This document shows, one piece after another, positions 14,724 through 23,404 of a stretch of DNA of 64,000 nt. This stretch comes from PCRC01 sp017848435 (GTDB lineage: Bacteria > Pseudomonadota > Gammaproteobacteria > Burkholderiales > Burkholderiaceae_C). Numbering within the stretch: the stretch's first letter is position 1; the number at the start of each line of letters is the position of its first letter. The position numbers and the translations under genes are program-made. Below the pieces are notes generated by a model. That model was not told where the DNA came from. It saw nothing but the letters and a program-made list of their open reading frames with translations, and made no database searches. The DNA is taken from positions 868,001 through 932,000 of the forward strand of contig OZ260072.1 of NCBI GenBank assembly GCA_965284315.1, written 5' to 3'.

Positions 14724-17447
14724 ATGCAAGACAAATACAACCACGCCGACGTTGAGCGCACCGCGCATGCGCAATGGACGGCGCGCGACGCCTACCGCGT
14801 GACCGAAAACGCCCTTGACGCCCAGGGCCAACCCAAGAAAAAGTACTACGCCTGCTCCATGCTGCCCTACCCCAGCGGCAAGCTGCACATGGGCCACGTG
14901 CGCAACTACACCATCAACGACATGCTCACGCGCCACCTGCGCATGAAGGGCTACAACGTCTTGATGCCCATGGGCTGGGACGCCTTTGGCCTGCCGGCCG
15001 AGAACGCCGCGCTGAAGAACGGTGTACCGCCCGCCAAGTGGACCTACGAAAACATCGCCTACATGAAGCGGCAGATGCAGGCCATGGGCTTGGCCATCGA
15101 CTGGAGCCGTGAAGTCGCCACCTGCGACCCGAGCTACTACAAGTGGAACCAGTGGCTGTTCCTGCGCATGCTGGAGCGCGGCATTGCCTACCGCAAGACA
15201 CAGGTGGTGAACTGGGACCCGGTGGACCAGACCGTGCTGGCCAATGAGCAGGTGATTGACGGCAAAGGCTGGCGCACCGGCGCGGTGGTTGAAAAACGCG
15301 AAATCCCCGGCTACTACCTGAAGATCACCGACTACGCCGAAGAACTGCTCGACCACGTGCAGAACCAGCTGCCCGGCTGGCCCGAACGCGTCAAGCTGAT
15401 GCAGGAAAACTGGATCGGCAAGAGCCAGGGCGTGCGCTTCGCCTTCACCCACGAGGTGGCTGACGACACCGGCGCGCTGATCGGCGACGGCAAGATGTAC
15501 GTCTTCACTACCCGGGCCGACACCGTCATGGGCGTGACCTTCTGCGCGGTGGCGCCCGAGCACCCGCTGGCCACCCACGCCGCACGCACGCAACCCACAC
15601 TGGCCGCCTTCATTGAAGAGTGCAAAAAGGGCGGCACCACCGAGGCCGAACTGGCCACGCAGGAAAAAAAGGGCCAACCCACCGGCCTGTTCGTCACCCA
15701 CCCACTCACCGGGGCGCAGGTGGAAGTCTGGGTCGGCAACTACGTGCTGATGGGCTATGGCGATGGCGCCGTGATGGGCGTGCCCGCCCACGACGAACGC
15801 GACTTTGCCTTTGCCAAGAAGTACGGCATTGCCATCCGCCAGGTGGTGCACATCGACGGCGAAACGTTTGACTACGACCAGTGGCAAGACTGGTACGGCC
15901 TGAAAGACGCGTCCGGGCAGCGCAGCGTCACCATCAACTCCGACAACTTCAGTGGCCTGGCGTTCCAGCAGGCGGTGGACGCGGTGGCCGACGCGTTGGC
16001 GGCCAAAGGTCTGGGCGAGAAAAAAACCACCTGGCGTTTGCGCGACTGGGGCGTGAGCCGCCAGCGCTACTGGGGCACGCCGATCCCCATCATCCACTGC
16101 GCCGAACACGGTGCGGTGCCGGTGCCCGAAAAAGACCTGCCGGTGGTGCTGCCGCAAGACTGCATCCCGGATGGCTCCGGCAACCCGCTGCACAAGCACG
16201 TTGGCTTCCATGCGGGCGTGACCTGCCCAGTCTGTGGCCAACCCGCCCGCCGTGAGACCGACACGATGGACACCTTCGTGGACAGCTCCTGGTATTTCAT
16301 GCGCTACTGCGACCCGAAGAACGACCAGGCCATGGTGGCCGATGGCGCCCACTACTGGATGCAGGACGCGACACAAGCCACGGGTGGCAGCGGCATGGAC
16401 CAGTACATCGGTGGCATCGAACACGCCATCCTGCACCTGCTGTATGCCCGTTTCTGGACCAAGGTCATGCGCGACCTCGGCCTGGTCACCATCGCCGAGC
16501 CCTTCACCAAGCTGCTGACGCAGGGCATGGTGCTGAACCACATCTACTCGCGCAAGACCGCCAAGGGCGGCGTGGAATACTTCTGGCCACACGAGGTGCA
16601 GGACGAACTCGACGCCACCGGCAAGGTCATTGGTGCCAGACTGAAAGAAGCCAAAGGGGATTTGCCCGCCGGCACCGCCATCACCTACGAAGGCGTGGGC
16701 ACGATGAGCAAGAGCAAGAACAACGGCGTCGACCCACAAGACCTGATCGAGAAGTACGGCGCCGACACCGCCCGCCTCTACACCATGTTCACCGCGCCAC
16801 CCGAGGCCACGCTGGAATGGAACGACGCGGCCGTGGAAGGCAGCTACCGATTCCTCAAGCGGGTGTGGAACTTTGCCGTCAAGTACGAAGCCGCCCTGAA
16901 AGCCGGTTTGGCTGTGGACCGCAGCCAGCCGGTGGCCTTCTCGCCCGCCGCCAAAGACCTGCGGCGCGAGGTGCACACCGTGCTGCGCCAGGCCAACTAC
17001 GACTACGAGCGCATGCAGTACAACACGGTGGTCTCTGCCGTGATGAAGATGCTCAACACGCTGGAAGACGCCAAGCTGCCGGACAACGCGGAGAACCACG
17101 CCGCGCTGGCCGAGTGCTTCAGCGTTTTGCTGCGGGTGCTCTACCCGGCCTGCCCGCACATCGCGTTTGAGCTGTGGACCGACCTCGGCTACGCCGCCTG
17201 CTGCGGCGACCTGCTCGACGTGGCCTGGCCCGAGGTGGACCCGGAAGCGTTGGTGCAGGACGAGATCGAACTCGTACTGCAGATCAACGGCAAGCTGCGT
17301 GGCGCGATCCGCGTGCCGGCCGATGCATCCCGCGAGGTGATCGAGGCCACGGCGCTCTCCAGCGACGTGTTTGTGAAACAGGCCAATGGTGCCGCACCCA
17401 AGAAGGTCATTGTGGTGCCGGGCCGGCTGGTCAACCTGGTGGTCTGA
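14724..17447 (+). CDS. leuS: Leucine--tRNA ligase
   Basis: A 907-residue class I aminoacyl-tRNA synthetase. HIGH appears as HMGH at residues 55-58, and KMSKS as MSKS at 661-664. The CP1 editing domain lies between them, and the C-terminal anticodon-binding region ends in VIVVPGRLVNLVV. ATG at 14724 (MQDKYNHADVE) is preferred over a TTG two codons upstream. Downstream lptE begins 2 bp after the stop. Length is slightly above E. coli LeuS (860) because of small insertions. Confidence 0.98.
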   Translation: MQDKYNHADVERTAHAQWTARDAYRVTENALDAQGQPKKKYYACSMLPYPSGKLHMGHVRNYTINDMLTRHLRMKGYNVLMPMGWDAFGLPAENAALKNGVPPAKWTYENIAYMKRQMQAMGLAIDWSREVATCDPSYYKWNQWLFLRMLERGIAYRKTQVVNWDPVDQTVLANEQVIDGKGWRTGAVVEKREIPGYYLKITDYAEELLDHVQNQLPGWPERVKLMQENWIGKSQGVRFAFTHEVADDTGALIGDGKMYVFTTRADTVMGVTFCAVAPEHPLATHAARTQPTLAAFIEECKKGGTTEAELATQEKKGQPTGLFVTHPLTGAQVEVWVGNYVLMGYGDGAVMGVPAHDERDFAFAKKYGIAIRQVVHIDGETFDYDQWQDWYGLKDASGQRSVTINSDNFSGLAFQQAVDAVADALAAKGLGEKKTTWRLRDWGVSRQRYWGTPIPIIHCAEHGAVPVPEKDLPVVLPQDCIPDGSGNPLHKHVGFHAGVTCPVCGQPARRETDTMDTFVDSSWYFMRYCDPKNDQAMVADGAHYWMQDATQATGGSGMDQYIGGIEHAILHLLYARFWTKVMRDLGLVTIAEPFTKLLTQGMVLNHIYSRKTAKGGVEYFWPHEVQDELDATGKVIGARLKEAKGDLPAGTAITYEGVGTMSKSKNNGVDPQDLIEKYGADTARLYTMFTAPPEATLEWNDAAVEGSYRFLKRVWNFAVKYEAALKAGLAVDRSQPVAFSPAAKDLRREVHTVLRQANYDYERMQYNTVVSAVMKMLNTLEDAKLPDNAENHAALAECFSVLLRVLYPACPHIAFELWTDLGYAACCGDLLDVAWPEVDPEALVQDEIELVLQINGKLRGAIRVPADASREVIEATALSSDVFVKQANGAAPKKVIVVPGRLVNLVV

Positions 17448-17449
17448 CC

Positions 17450-17968
17450 ATGCTGCTGCGCCGCACCCTGCTGTTGTCTGCACCCGCTCTGGCCATGGGC
17501 ACCTTGTCGGGCTGCGGCTTCGCGCTGCGGCAGGCCCCCAACTTCGACTTCAAAACGCTCTACACCAACTTTTCGGCCGGCTCCAGCTTGGGCAACCAGT
17601 TCAAGCGCAGCATGGCCAGCGGCAGCGATGTGCGCGTCATCACCGACCCGGCGCTGATCAACGAGGCCGAGGTGCTGCTCGACGTGCTCACCGACCAGCG
17701 GCAAAAAGTGGTGGTCGGCGTCAGCGCGGCCGGCCAGGTGCGTGAATTCCAGCTGCGTCTGCTGTTCAAGTTCCGGCTGCGCCGGCGCGACGGCGCGGTG
17801 CTGACCCCCGACACCGAAATCCCCCAGCGCCGCGACCTCAGCTACAACGAATCGCAGGCCCTGGCCAAGGAAGCCGAAGAGATCCTGCTTTACCGCGATA
17901 TGGAGTCCGACGTGGTGCAGCAACTGATGCGCCGCCTGGCCACCATCCGCACCGCCAACCCGGTCTGA
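17450..17968 (+). CDS. lptE: LPS-assembly lipoprotein LptE
   Basis: A 172-residue outer-membrane lipoprotein that plugs LptD and helps insert LPS at the cell surface. The signal peptide ends in lipobox LSGC (Cys22), followed by GFALRQAPNF, a typical LptE start. The gene sits in the conserved order leuS-lptE-holA, which makes the assignment firm despite low conservation of the family. It matters here because LPS is the likely anchor of the surface layer encoded downstream. Confidence 0.92.
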   Translation: MLLRRTLLLSAPALAMGTLSGCGFALRQAPNFDFKTLYTNFSAGSSLGNQFKRSMASGSDVRVITDPALINEAEVLLDVLTDQRQKVVVGVSAAGQVREFQLRLLFKFRLRRRDGAVLTPDTEIPQRRDLSYNESQALAKEAEEILLYRDMESDVVQQLMRRLATIRTANPV

Positions 17969-17980
17969 CGCCGCCTGGCC

Positions 17981-19057
17981 ATGCAGCTCGCCGCGAACCA
18001 GCTGGCCGCCCACCTGCAGCCCAGCGCCCAACGTGGCCTGCGCGCGCTCTACACCCTGCACGGTGATGAACCGTTGCTGCTGCAGGAAGCCGCCGACGCC
18101 ATCCGCACCGCCGCCCGCGCCCAGGGGTTTTCCGAACGCAGCGTCCACACCGTGAGCGCCCACTTCGACTGGGGCGCCGTGCTGGCAGCCTGCGGCTCGC
18201 TCAGCCTGTTTGCCGACAAACAGATCGTGGAGGTCCGCATCCCGACCGGCAAGCCCGGCAAAGACGGCAGCCAAGCGCTGCAACAACTCGCCGAACAAAC
18301 CGCCGGCATGGACAGCACCTTGCTGCTGGTCTTGTTGCCCCGGCTCGACAAAGCCACGCGCACCAGCGCCTGGTTTACCGCGCTGGAAGGCGCGGGCGCC
18401 ACGGTGCAGATTGACCCGGTCGAGCGCCGCGCCCTGCCGTCGTGGCTGGCGCAGCGGCTGCAGTTGCAAGGCCAGCGCGTGGAGGGCGGCACCGCCGGCC
18501 AGGCCACGCTGCAGTTTTTTGCCGACCGGGTGGAAGGCAACCTGCTCGCCGCCCACCAGGAAATCCAGAAACTGGCGCTGCTCTACCCGCCGGGTGAACT
18601 GGCCTTTGCGCAGATCGAACAGGCGGTGCTGAACGTGGCCCGCTACGACGTGTTCAAGCTCAGCGAGGCGGTGCTGGCCGGCCAGCTGCTGCGCGCGCAG
18701 CGCATGCTCGACGGGCTGCAGGCCGAAGGCGTGGCGGAGGTGCTGGTGCACTGGGCGCTGGCGGAAGACATCCGCAGCTTGGCCCGGGTGCGCAGCGCGC
18801 TGGACGCTGGCCGTCCGTTGCCGATGGCGCTGCGCGAGCAGCGCGTCTGGGGCCTGAAAGAAAAGCTCTACGAGCGCGCGCTGCCACGCCTGGGCGCCCT
18901 CACCCTGGCCAACCTGCTGACCGCAGCGCACCAGGTGGACGGGATTGTGAAAGGCCTGCCGCAACCGGGCTGGCCTGCGAACGGCTGGCAAGCTCTGCAG
19001 CAATTGGCGCGGCAGCTGGGCGAGGCCTGCAACGCGCGCGAGGCGCGCCCGCAGTAG
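17981..19057 (+). CDS. holA: DNA polymerase III subunit delta
   Basis: A 358-residue clamp-loader subunit that opens the beta clamp. The N-terminal segment LRALYTLHGDEPLLLQEAAD is the family start, followed by an AAA+-like fold without a functional P-loop, and a C-terminal collar domain. It begins 12 bp after lptE in the conserved leuS-lptE-holA block. Confidence 0.94.
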   Translation: MQLAANQLAAHLQPSAQRGLRALYTLHGDEPLLLQEAADAIRTAARAQGFSERSVHTVSAHFDWGAVLAACGSLSLFADKQIVEVRIPTGKPGKDGSQALQQLAEQTAGMDSTLLLVLLPRLDKATRTSAWFTALEGAGATVQIDPVERRALPSWLAQRLQLQGQRVEGGTAGQATLQFFADRVEGNLLAAHQEIQKLALLYPPGELAFAQIEQAVLNVARYDVFKLSEAVLAGQLLRAQRMLDGLQAEGVAEVLVHWALAEDIRSLARVRSALDAGRPLPMALREQRVWGLKEKLYERALPRLGALTLANLLTAAHQVDGIVKGLPQPGWPANGWQALQQLARQLGEACNAREARPQ

Positions 19058-19100
19058 GCCTGCAGACGGGTGGTCAAGCCACTTTGCCCACCATGCCTAC

Positions 19101-19170
19101 CAAATTTCAGGCCTTTTAGCCCTCAAGCCTTAGTGAAATCTGGCGGTATAGCTACTGAAACTGTAGCAAC
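19101..19170 (+). repeat. Dispersed intergenic repeat, copy B
   Basis: Between convergent holA and argB. It contains the core GCCTTAGTGAAAT (19127-19139) and the dyad TAGCTACTGAAACTGTAGCA. It resembles copies A (6851-6905) and C (40601-40672). Confidence 0.5.
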
Positions 19171-19171
19171 C

Positions 19172-20218
19172 TCAGTGTGAGCGGATCATCGTGCCGTAGG
19201 CCTGGTCGGTCAGGATCTCCAGCAGCATCGCGTGCGGCACCCGGCCGTCCACCACGTGCACCGCGTTCACCCCGCTCTTGGCCGCGTCGATCGCGCCGGC
19301 CAGCTTGGGCAGCATGCCGCCGCTGATGGTGCCGTCGGCGATCAGGTCGTCAATTTGCCGTGCCGTCAGCTCGGTGAGCAGCGCACCCGATTTGTCGAGC
19401 ACGCCCTTGATGTTGGTGAGCATCACCAGCTTCTCGGCCTTCAACACCGTGGCCAGCTTGGCGGCCACCACGTCGGCGTTGATGTTGTAGCTCTCGTTGT
19501 TTTCGCCAAAACCGATCGGGCTGATGACCGGGATGAAGGCGTCGTCCTGCAGCGCCTTCACCACACTCGGGTCGATGCTGACGATGTCGCCCACCTGGCC
19601 CACGTCGTATTCCTTGCTCGGATCGAGGCTGTCCACCACCTTGAGCTTTTGGGCTCGGATCAAGCCCCCGTCGCGCCCGGTCAAGCCCACCGCCTTGCCA
19701 CCGGCCTGGTTGATGAGGCCGACGATGTCCTGCTGCACCTGGCCGGCCAGCACCCATTCCACGACCTCCATGGTTTCTTCGTCGGTGACCCGCATGCCCT
19801 GGACGAACTCGCCCTTCTTGCCCAGGCGGTTCAGCGCCGTCTCGATCTGCGGACCGCCACCGTGCACCACCACCGGGTTCATGCCGACCAGCTTGAGCAG
19901 CACCACGTCTTCGGCAAAGTCGGCCTGCAGCGCCGGGTCGGTCATGGCGTTGCCGCCGTACTTGATGACCAGCGTCTTGCCATGGAACTTGCGGATGTAA
20001 GGCAACGCCTGGGCCAGGATTTCGGCCTTGTCACGCGGTGCCACCGCCACCGGGGTGCTGGGCGCCGGGGCAGGCGATGCCGGGGCAGCAGGCACTGGCA
20101 TCGCCGCAGGCGCTGGCTTGGGTGCAGCGGCGACAACGGGCGCCGAGGCCACTGGCGCAGGTGTCGTCACAGGTGGGCGGGACAGCCCTTCAAATGCAGG
20201 CTCGATGCGTTGGGTCAT
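19172..20218 (-). CDS. argB: Acetylglutamate kinase with Ala/Pro-rich N-terminal extension
   Basis: Phosphorylates N-acetylglutamate, the second step of arginine synthesis. The 348-residue product contains the full kinase from about residue 63 (KAEILAQALPYIRKFHGK), with VIKYGGNAM and VVVHGGGPQIE. The family usually has about 295-300 residues, so some 45-55 residues are extra. They are almost entirely Ala, Pro and Val with no recognisable domain. An internal ATG at 20101 (residue 40) would shorten but not remove the tail. The cluster downstream on this strand is 71 bp away, so argB may be read through from it. Confidence 0.93.
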   Translation of the reverse strand: MTQRIEPAFEGLSRPPVTTPAPVASAPVVAAAPKPAPAAMPVPAAPASPAPAPSTPVAVAPRDKAEILAQALPYIRKFHGKTLVIKYGGNAMTDPALQADFAEDVVLLKLVGMNPVVVHGGGPQIETALNRLGKKGEFVQGMRVTDEETMEVVEWVLAGQVQQDIVGLINQAGGKAVGLTGRDGGLIRAQKLKVVDSLDPSKEYDVGQVGDIVSIDPSVVKALQDDAFIPVISPIGFGENNESYNINADVVAAKLATVLKAEKLVMLTNIKGVLDKSGALLTELTARQIDDLIADGTISGGMLPKLAGAIDAAKSGVNAVHVVDGRVPHAMLLEILTDQAYGTMIRSH

Positions 20219-20289
20219 GGTGGCGTCGGTTAAGAAAGGTTGAGAGGCAAGAACAACTGCAGGAATTGTGCACGACCCGTGCAGCCGGC

Positions 20290-21387
20290 TCAGCGGCGCA
20301 GCCAGGCCGGCACTTTGAAGCGAACGATGGCCACATAGGCCGCCACATAGCTCACCACAAACAGCGCACAGAACGCCATCAGCACCTCGGTGTTGCGCCA
20401 GAACAGCACCGCCGGCACCACCGTGAGCAGGGTAAAGCCCCAGAGGTACGGAGACGTCCGGCTGTTGCGCATCAGCATGCGGCGGGCATGGTCATCGCCC
20501 TCAAACACCTCACGCACAATACGGCGGTAGATCAACTGGTGGAAATGCAGGGCATCCGCCACACCCGGCGAGCTGCCGCGCGCCAGCTTGCGGTAGATGG
20601 AGAACAAAGTCTCCCAAACCGGGTAGATCAGCAGCAGCATGGGAAACCACGGGGACACTAGCGCGTTCCTCTGGACCAGCAGCACACTGGCCACGGCGAT
20701 CACCAAGCCCCACAGGTAGGCACCACCATCTCCGGCGAAGATCAAGCCACGGGGGTAGTTCCACACCAGAAACCCCACGGTTGCTCCGGCCAGGCCGATG
20801 ACCATGCCTGCGAGCTCGCGGTCCCCCACCTGAAGCGCCACATGGGCAATGGCCAGGCACACGAACAGCGCGACCGTGGCGGCCAGACCGTTGTAACCGT
20901 CAATGATGTTGAAGGCATGCGGGAGACCACAAACCGCCAGAAACGCGAGCGCCACACCCCACCAAGGCATCGCCAGCAACCAGGCGTCCGCCATCGGCAC
21001 CCCGATACGGGGCACAGCCAGGTCCAGCAACCAGCACGCCGCAGCCGCAGACAACGCGGTCAGGCAGAGTCGGTAACGCACAGACAGGCGCTGCGTCAGG
21101 TCTTCCATCACGCCCCCCAGCCAGGCGGGCATCAACATGGCCAGCCAGAGCAGCACCCGCCAGAAGTCCAGGCCCACGTTGACCAGCATGCCGTTGCTGG
21201 AGGCAAAGAACCACGCCGTGACGGCGCCCAGCAGCACGCCCACGCCGCCAAGCCGGGACACACTGCCCGCGTGAAACCGCTGGGGCTTCTGCAACGCATA
21301 GGGGTCACCCATGCCGCGGGCCAGGCGAATGCACAGCAAGGTGGTCACCAGCGACACCATGAACCCCAGAACGCTCAGCAGTACCAT
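20290..21387 (-). CDS. WecA/WbpL-type undecaprenyl-phosphate glycosyl-1-phosphate transferase
   Basis: A 365-residue polytopic membrane protein of the MraY/WecA family. It transfers a sugar-1-phosphate, usually GlcNAc, GalNAc or a deoxy derivative, to undecaprenyl phosphate, the first step of O-antigen or capsule assembly. About ten transmembrane segments are visible. The family loop HAFNIIDGYNGLAA carries the catalytic Asp-Gly-Asn-Gly. It starts 9 bp after the glycosyltransferase upstream, so it is the last gene of the long minus-strand unit headed by the type I secretion genes. The donor sugar is not predictable. Confidence 0.85.
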   Translation of the reverse strand: MVLLSVLGFMVSLVTTLLCIRLARGMGDPYALQKPQRFHAGSVSRLGGVGVLLGAVTAWFFASSNGMLVNVGLDFWRVLLWLAMLMPAWLGGVMEDLTQRLSVRYRLCLTALSAAAACWLLDLAVPRIGVPMADAWLLAMPWWGVALAFLAVCGLPHAFNIIDGYNGLAATVALFVCLAIAHVALQVGDRELAGMVIGLAGATVGFLVWNYPRGLIFAGDGGAYLWGLVIAVASVLLVQRNALVSPWFPMLLLIYPVWETLFSIYRKLARGSSPGVADALHFHQLIYRRIVREVFEGDDHARRMLMRNSRTSPYLWGFTLLTVVPAVLFWRNTEVLMAFCALFVVSYVAAYVAIVRFKVPAWLRR

Positions 21388-21396
21388 GCGCTCATT

Positions 21397-22650
21397 TCAA
21401 GTGGATTGGGGCAAGACTGGGCCCAGCAACCGCTGCACCCAGGCCAATTGCGCCGGCAAGCACACGGTTTTGAGGTCGTAATGCTGGATGGCGAAGGCAC
21501 GTGCAGCCTGGCCAAGGCGTTGTCGCTCCGCGGGGTTTTCCAGCAGCTGCACCACCTCGGCGACCAGCCCGGCGGTGTCGAAAAAGTCCACCAGCCGACC
21601 CGTCTCGTTGTGCCGGATGGCTTCTCGCAGCGGGGCGGTCCGGCTGGCCACGATGGCACAAGCCAAGCTCATGGACTCCAGCAAACTCCAGCTCAGCACG
21701 AAGGGGTAGGTCCAGTACACGTGCACTGTTGAGATTTGCAGCAATGCAATGAAAGCCGGGTAGTCCAGCGTACCCACGAAATGCACCCGGGCCAATGCGT
21801 GGGCATCCAGTTGCGAGCGGGCCTCTTGCCAAAAAATATCTTTCCAGGTGGTACCCGCGGGGGCGGCGGCGCCGTAGCTCACACCCGTACCGCCCACCAG
21901 CACCACCTGGGCATTCGGGCGACGGCGCAGCAGCTCCGGCAGCGCCCGCATGAAGATGTGGTAGCCACGGTAAGGCTCCAGGTTCCGGTTCACAAACGTG
22001 ATCACCTCGTCGCCGGAACGCAAGCTGAGGTCAGGGCGGAGGGCCAGTGTCACGCCGTCCCGTGGCGCGATCTGCTGGGTGTCAATGCCATCGTGGACCA
22101 CCGTGATCCGCTCACGGAACGGTGGAGGAAAAGTGCTGGCTTGCCAGTGGGTGGGCGAGATGCCGGCGTCGGCCACCTGGAAATGGAGCAGGTTGTTGAG
22201 GTTCTTCAACCGCAATCGACAGCTTTCACCGGGGTCGGTGGACGCAAACTCTGGGTCAAACCCGACGTCGGCACCCTGCGGATGGTAGAAAAATTCGCAA
22301 TAAATCCCCAGCCGTGCCGACGGCCACACCTCTTTCAGAAACAGGCTCTCGCCCCAGCCAGGGTGGGCAATGACCAAGTCGGGGGTGAAGCCCCCCGATT
22401 TGAGCCGGGAGGCGGCGCGAAAAGCGGCGTCGGCGCGGATGGTCTTGGTCTCGAAGTCAACCACCCAAGGGTGAATGCCTGCCGTGCTGCCTCTCTCGGG
22501 CCAATAGCGCACCACCCGAACCCCTTTCCAGACGACCGGCTCCCCCTTTTGCATCGCCATTGCCAACACCTCGTGCCCCTGCGCCGCGAGTGCGGCTGCA
22601 AGGTGTTTGAACTGGCCCGGGAAATTTTGATGGACAAAAAGGATTCGCAT
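21397..22650 (-). CDS. Glycosyltransferase, GT4-like (GT-B fold)
   Basis: A 417-residue retaining-type glycosyltransferase. The N-terminal GT-B start MRILFVHQNFPGQFKHLA is typical of the family, and the C-terminal nucleotide-sugar domain has the LLESMSLACAIVASRT...REAI pattern (E-X7-type). The ATG at 22650 is chosen because the earlier in-frame start lies inside the preceding gene. A 1-bp gap (TGA-C-ATG) separates it from that gene. It is probably cytoplasmic and builds the glycan started by the WecA-like enzyme. Confidence 0.85.
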   Translation of the reverse strand: MRILFVHQNFPGQFKHLAAALAAQGHEVLAMAMQKGEPVVWKGVRVVRYWPERGSTAGIHPWVVDFETKTIRADAAFRAASRLKSGGFTPDLVIAHPGWGESLFLKEVWPSARLGIYCEFFYHPQGADVGFDPEFASTDPGESCRLRLKNLNNLLHFQVADAGISPTHWQASTFPPPFRERITVVHDGIDTQQIAPRDGVTLALRPDLSLRSGDEVITFVNRNLEPYRGYHIFMRALPELLRRRPNAQVVLVGGTGVSYGAAAPAGTTWKDIFWQEARSQLDAHALARVHFVGTLDYPAFIALLQISTVHVYWTYPFVLSWSLLESMSLACAIVASRTAPLREAIRHNETGRLVDFFDTAGLVAEVVQLLENPAERQRLGQAARAFAIQHYDLKTVCLPAQLAWVQRLLGPVLPQST

Positions 22651-22651
22651 G

Positions 22652-23392
22652 TCAACGGTTTTGGCGCACCGAGCGCCAAAACAAAGGGTCACACCACAGC
22701 TTCAGCAAGCTGTGAAGATGCCAGATCATATGCGTTGGCGACCTGCGGCTGGCACGCTGCGTGTCATGCACCACAGGCACCGGTACCGCGGCGAGGGTGT
22801 AACCCGCTGCGCGCAGGCGGAGGCACCAATCCACATCTTCGCAGTACATGTGAAAGCGCTCATTGAAACCACCAAGCTGGCGGTAAATTGTGTGCTGCAC
22901 CAGCATGAACGCGCCATTCACCCAGTCCACCCGACGCGCTGGTGCGCGGCCCATGTAACGGCACAACAACGCCAGCGGTGTGGGATACGTTCGCTCGTGG
23001 TCCATCGGCTGGCCATGCCTGTCGACCTGCATTGGGTACGCCAACCCGACCCCCGCCTGCATTGCGGCCCGGCAGAGCGCCGGAAAGGGGTCGTCCACCG
23101 CCGCCAAAAAACGAACATCCGGGTTGACGACACAGAAAAAATCTTCTTGGCAATGGGTGAACGCCACGTTGTGGTTCCTGGCAAACCCATTCGGCCGCGC
23201 GGAGTGAACGACCGTCAGCCGAAACGGCCAACCTGTTGCAGGCGGCACCGGCAAGCGCTCTGGCAGGTTGAGGGTGAGCACCACGTGCACAACACACAGA
23301 AACCGCCGCTGGCTGAGGTCGTCCAGCAGCGCCTGAACCATGTCGGCATGCCCGTGGCTCACCACGGACAGTGCCACACACATGCCAGCCAT
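22652..23392 (-). CDS. Family 2 glycosyltransferase (rhamnosyltransferase-like)
   Basis: A 246-residue inverting GT-A enzyme. The motif FFCVVNPDVRF marks the nucleotide/metal-binding region, and GGFNERFHMYCEDVDWCLR is the ED-bearing acceptor loop seen in WbbL-like rhamnosyltransferases. It begins 12 bp after the TolC-type gene on the same strand, so the glycan genes appear co-transcribed with the secretion genes. ATG 23392 and 23383 are both possible starts. Confidence 0.82.
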   Translation of the reverse strand: MAGMCVALSVVSHGHADMVQALLDDLSQRRFLCVVHVVLTLNLPERLPVPPATGWPFRLTVVHSARPNGFARNHNVAFTHCQEDFFCVVNPDVRFLAAVDDPFPALCRAAMQAGVGLAYPMQVDRHGQPMDHERTYPTPLALLCRYMGRAPARRVDWVNGAFMLVQHTIYRQLGGFNERFHMYCEDVDWCLRLRAAGYTLAAVPVPVVHDTQRASRRSPTHMIWHLHSLLKLWCDPLFWRSVRQNR

Positions 23393-23404
23393 TGCCCCGG
23401 AAAA

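Noticed and set aside
14169..17483. A 1104-codon minus-strand frame opposite leuS and exbD
   Set aside because: leuS is unmistakable on the plus strand. The antisense product is a His/Gly/Val-rich shadow typical of high-GC genes.
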